DNA from: Acidobacteriaceae bacterium | Lineage (GTDB): Bacteria; Acidobacteriota; Terriglobia; Terriglobales; Acidobacteriaceae | DNA length: 7,682 bases | Assembly (NCBI GenBank): GCA_003162495.1 | Contig: PMOF01000152.1 | Coordinates: 1-7,682, forward strand | Direction of reading: 5' to 3' | Shown here: positions 5,836 through 7,682 of the stretch, piece by piece | Layout of the letters: the number at the start of each line of letters is the position of its first letter | How positions within the stretch are numbered: position 1 is the first letter of the stretch | Notes under the pieces: generated by a model | Seen by the model: the letters and a program-made list of their open reading frames with translations, nothing else | What the model was told of the DNA's origin: nothing | Databases searched by the model: none | Position numbers and translations under genes: made by a program

Positions 5836-5868
5836 AATCGATTGCCTGAGCCCCATTGCCTGAAACGG
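5827..5868 (+). repeat. Three 14-bp tandem repeats of ATTGCCTGA across the gene junction
   Basis: ATTGCCTGA begins at 5827, 5841 and 5855, a strict 14-bp period, with variable 5-base tails AATCG, GCCCC and AACGG. Because 14 is not a multiple of 3, the three copies fall in three frames. The first supplies the stop of the 65-aa gene, the second a stop in the frame of the next gene, and the third the TTG used as the next gene's earliest start. Confidence 0.85.
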
Positions 5869-6443
5869 TGGCCATCATCGGAGCCGGTCCGCTGGGCCGC
5901 TGGCTGGCCCTCTCGGCGGCCCGGGCCGGTTTCCGCGTCCTGCTGGAAGACGTGATGCCGGCCAATCTCCACCATGCCCAGGAGTATTTGCGTCAGGAGT
6001 CTCTGCGCCAGGAGTCTCTGCGTCAAGACCTCGACCGCCAGCCGCTGCCGGCGGTTTCGTTCGTCTCCACCATCGAGGACGCCGTCCGCGATGCCGACCT
6101 GGCCATCGATTGCGTTCCTGATGAGCTCGAATCCAAGTTGGAGATTTTTTGGCTCCTGGACCGCATGGCGCCGCCCCGCACCGTGCTAGCCACGCCTACT
6201 ACGCGCTTGTCCATCGCCGACCTGGCTGCCTGCACCTACCGCCCCAGCCAATGCATCGCGATTGCTGCCGAAGCTTCGAGCCTGTCAGGCAGCGCACCTT
6301 CCCAAATCCTGATGCGCACCACCACGCGAACCAGCGCGGCGACGATCGCGCTGCTGACACGGTTCTGGCATCAGCTAGGCTTTACGTCCGCGTTCGAACC
6401 GGATCCCGCGGAGCAGCCGCCCTCACTCTCCGCTCTGAGTTGA
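5856..6443 (+). CDS. 3-hydroxyacyl-CoA dehydrogenase-like NAD-binding domain protein, catalytically degenerate
   Basis: A 195-residue protein resembling the N-terminal NAD-binding domain of 3-hydroxyacyl-CoA dehydrogenase. The Rossmann motif V-A-I-I-G-A-G-P-L-G-R is at residues 5-15, with acidic E31-D32 at the end of strand 2, fitting NAD. The stretch D-L-A-I-D-C-V-P-D-E-L-E-S-K at 81-94 matches the family's D-L-V-I-E-A-V-x-E-x-x-x-x-K. After that it diverges: the N-T-S motif position reads T-P-T-T-R (113-117), and the G-L-H-F-F-N-P region with the catalytic His reads I-A-I-A-A-E-A (134-140). The C-terminal 3HCDH domain is absent. So the fold probably binds a dinucleotide but is not a normal dehydrogenase. 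Residues 41-60 contain a five-residue tandem repeat. The start is uncertain: TTG at 5856 or GTG at 5868, neither with a good ribosome binding site. Confidence 0.65.
   Translation: MPETVAIIGAGPLGRWLALSAARAGFRVLLEDVMPANLHHAQEYLRQESLRQESLRQDLDRQPLPAVSFVSTIEDAVRDADLAIDCVPDELESKLEIFWLLDRMAPPRTVLATPTTRLSIADLAACTYRPSQCIAIAAEASSLSGSAPSQILMRTTTRTSAATIALLTRFWHQLGFTSAFEPDPAEQPPSLSALS
5973..6032 (+). repeat. 15-bp in-frame tandem repeat (L-R-Q-E-S)
   Basis: Four 15-bp units at 5973, 5988, 6003 and 6018 encode H-A-Q-E-Y, L-R-Q-E-S, L-R-Q-E-S and L-R-Q-D-L. The middle two differ by only a few silent bases. The repeat lengthens the helix after Rossmann strand 2 without breaking frame and looks like a recent slippage expansion. 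Confidence 0.8.
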
Positions 6444-6577
6444 ATCAGAAAACCTGCAAATTTCAACCGGTAGGATGGCACGAAACGCTGACGGGCGCGC
6501 TGGCGGAATGCCTGAGAGATCTGCGCAAGTTTGAGTATGAAGACTGTGAGCTAGGTTCGGCGCCGGCAGCGGATTGA
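6440..6577 (+). CDS. Possible 45-aa coupled small ORF or frameshifted tail
   Basis: A TTG at 6440 overlaps the preceding stop (TTGA, 6440-6443) and opens a 45-residue frame to TGA at 6575-6577. Residues 11-35 (V-G-W-H-E-T-L-T-G-A-L then L-R-D-L-R-K-F-E-Y-E-D) look like a real amphipathic helix with codons similar to the neighbours. Two readings are possible. It could be a small protein translationally coupled to the NAD-binding protein, or the true C-terminus of that protein after a frameshift near 6380-6440. I do not recognise the sequence, and with no Shine-Dalgarno the call is weak. Confidence 0.3.
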   Translation: MNQKTCKFQPVGWHETLTGALAECLRDLRKFEYEDCELGSAPAAD

Positions 6578-6605
6578 AAAAAGCAGAACTGGAGATCGGG
6601 CGATC
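6577..6605 (-). terminator. Possible weak terminator of the minus-strand secreted-protein gene
   Basis: On the minus strand GATCG (6605-6601) and CGATC (6598-6594) form a small dyad, and TTTTTT (6582-6577) follows 11 nt later. The loop is too tight for all five pairs and the gap to the T-run is long, so this is only suggestive. It lies between two convergent genes. Confidence 0.25.
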
Positions 6606-6610
6606 AGGCT

Positions 6611-7558
6611 TTATGGCTGCAGCGTAGTGTCCGCGGATACGGAAGCGGTCAGAGGCATTCCGGGCTCGATTTCCGCCTCATCCCCGGGGGGCGGCGTACT
6701 GGTGACATGGACCCGGGAAGGGTTCGCAATCTTCTGGGCTTGCGCAGCAAGGTCGGGCGCAGACAACGTCAGGTCTGCGCTCAGCGGAATCGTGACTCCA
6801 TTGGCATTGAGCGGCTGGACCTGAAAAGCGAGCACGCCCGGTTTGCCGCCCGGGCCGGCCTCATCAACCCGCGTGATAGTGGCTGCGACCGGGGTTCCCT
6901 TGGCCGCGACGATCGTCTTATCGACTATCACATTCTCATCCAGCAGAAGAAGAAGTGGGTCGCCGACTTGCGCCGTTTCTGAGGAGACATCCGCGCCAGT
7001 GACGAAGCGCAGAGGTGTGCCTTTGCGCAAGACGCCGCCAACGGCCAGCGCTTTATCCGGCTGGGACGCCGGCGGCCCGCTCACTGTGTAGAGCACTTCG
7101 GAGACCGTGCTTAGCGGCTTTTTCGGTTCTTCGGCGACGGCCTGCAATCGGGTGTCAGCATTGATGGTGATTGGCCCCGTGTAGCGCAGAGAAGCGCGGG
7201 TCGGCGTCCAGCCGTCGAGGGTGTAATAAATCACCGCGCCCTGGGTTGGGCTGGCGATGGTCACCCGGGTTCCCGGAACCACGTCGCCGGAATTGACAGG
7301 GAAGTATGGCTGTCTTGCGCACCCGCAGTCTGGGAAAGGCTGCGGCGGGTAGGCATCGATGTATTCGAACGTAGTTTGGCGTTCGGACGTCGGTTGCGTC
7401 GAGGGCCGGACGATCTGGATCGAGGGATGGTTCGCATTTTGCACGCCCCGCATGGTGGTTTGATTCAGCAGGACCGTCTGCCCGATGTCCTGAGCGAGGG
7501 CATCGCGGCCGCAAATGAAGACGCAGGCCAAGAGGATGACACTCGAACTGATTCTCAT
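6611..7558 (-). CDS. Secreted protein with chitobiase/beta-hexosaminidase C-terminal-type domain
   Basis: A 315-residue exported protein. Residues 1-22 are a signal peptide (M-R-I, hydrophobic core 7-15) with A-L-A followed by Q as the likely cleavage site. Residues 24-90 are Thr/Gln/Pro-rich with C-G-C at 78-80. Residues 98-142 (V-T-I-A-S-P ... I-Y-Y-T-L-D-G-W-T-P-T ... Y-T-G-P-I-T-I ... L-Q-A-V-A) match the small beta-sandwich domain found at the C-terminus of chitobiases and in many surface proteins. Residues about 176-268 form a second beta-rich module (L-R-K-G-T-P-L-R-F ... V-A-A-K-G-T-P-V-A-A-T-I) that I cannot name. No catalytic domain is present, so an envelope or binding role is likely. 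The ATG at 7558 has AGAGG about 8 nt upstream; a longer frame from 7642 would bury the signal peptide behind 28 residues. Confidence 0.75.
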   Translation of the reverse strand: MRISSSVILLACVFICGRDALAQDIGQTVLLNQTTMRGVQNANHPSIQIVRPSTQPTSERQTTFEYIDAYPPQPFPDCGCARQPYFPVNSGDVVPGTRVTIASPTQGAVIYYTLDGWTPTRASLRYTGPITINADTRLQAVAEEPKKPLSTVSEVLYTVSGPPASQPDKALAVGGVLRKGTPLRFVTGADVSSETAQVGDPLLLLLDENVIVDKTIVAAKGTPVAATITRVDEAGPGGKPGVLAFQVQPLNANGVTIPLSADLTLSAPDLAAQAQKIANPSRVHVTSTPPPGDEAEIEPGMPLTASVSADTTLQP

Positions 7559-7682
7559 AATGCGCCTCTGCGGATGCCGATAAGAAGAGTGGATCAGAAT
7601 GAGAAAGAGATGACAAGAACAAGCTGCACGCCGTGTAGACATTAGTAACTCCGAGCTGGCGCGGGGAAAACAGTGGGCCGGT

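Noticed and set aside
7559..7642. Upstream start at 7642 for the secreted protein
   Set aside because: It would add 28 residues before the signal peptide; the ATG at 7558 has a better ribosome binding site and gives a normal export signal.

Overview
The window is GC-rich (about 60% by eye) bacterial chromosomal DNA. Codon usage, gene style and the secreted chitobiase-C-like protein would fit an Acidobacteriota-type soil bacterium, but no gene here is taxonomically decisive, so this is inference. There is no rRNA, tRNA, transposase or phage gene.

Layout. (1) Positions 4-252, minus: a Phd/YefM-type antitoxin whose toxin partner should lie just off the left edge. (2) Positions 253-373: a divergent intergenic region with a candidate promoter in each direction and a 14-bp perfect palindrome abutting the next start, probably a TetR operator. 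(3) Positions 374-4411, plus: a tight four-gene operon of TetR regulator, HlyD/YbhG-type periplasmic adaptor, DrrA/YbhF-type ABC ATPase and ABC-2 permease. Every junction is a 4-base stop/start overlap. The set resembles the E. coli cecR-ybhGFSR efflux locus but has only one permease gene. (4) Positions 4412-4749: no convincing gene; it holds a strong 12-bp hairpin after the operon and a candidate promoter with a consensus TTGACA. (5) Positions 4750-5507: the most unusual part, a tandem array of 17 good units plus a decayed first one, with a near-constant 42-bp period. (6) Positions 5638-6577, plus: a 65-aa orphan, a stand-alone 3-hydroxyacyl-CoA dehydrogenase-like NAD-binding domain that has lost the catalytic residues, and a possible 45-aa coupled small ORF or frameshifted tail. 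(7) Positions 6611-7558, minus: a secreted protein with a chitobiase/hexosaminidase C-terminal-type domain.

The array is the best candidate for something undescribed. Each of the 17 units has a short inverted repeat capped by a plus-strand GNRA tetraloop (GCAA, GCGA, GTAA or GAGA). Several stems carry paired compensatory changes. Units seven apart (about 294 bp) are much more alike than neighbours, so the array has a higher-order repeat. With an upstream TTGACA promoter candidate and a T7 tract just after it, the simplest hypothesis is a transcribed, multi-hairpin noncoding RNA of roughly 0.8 kb. Both strands also carry long open frames through the array, but these follow from the 42-bp (14-codon) period and do not look like a conserved protein.

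Functionally, the operon is a self-contained drug or lipophile exporter with its own regulator. The other parts look independent of it.
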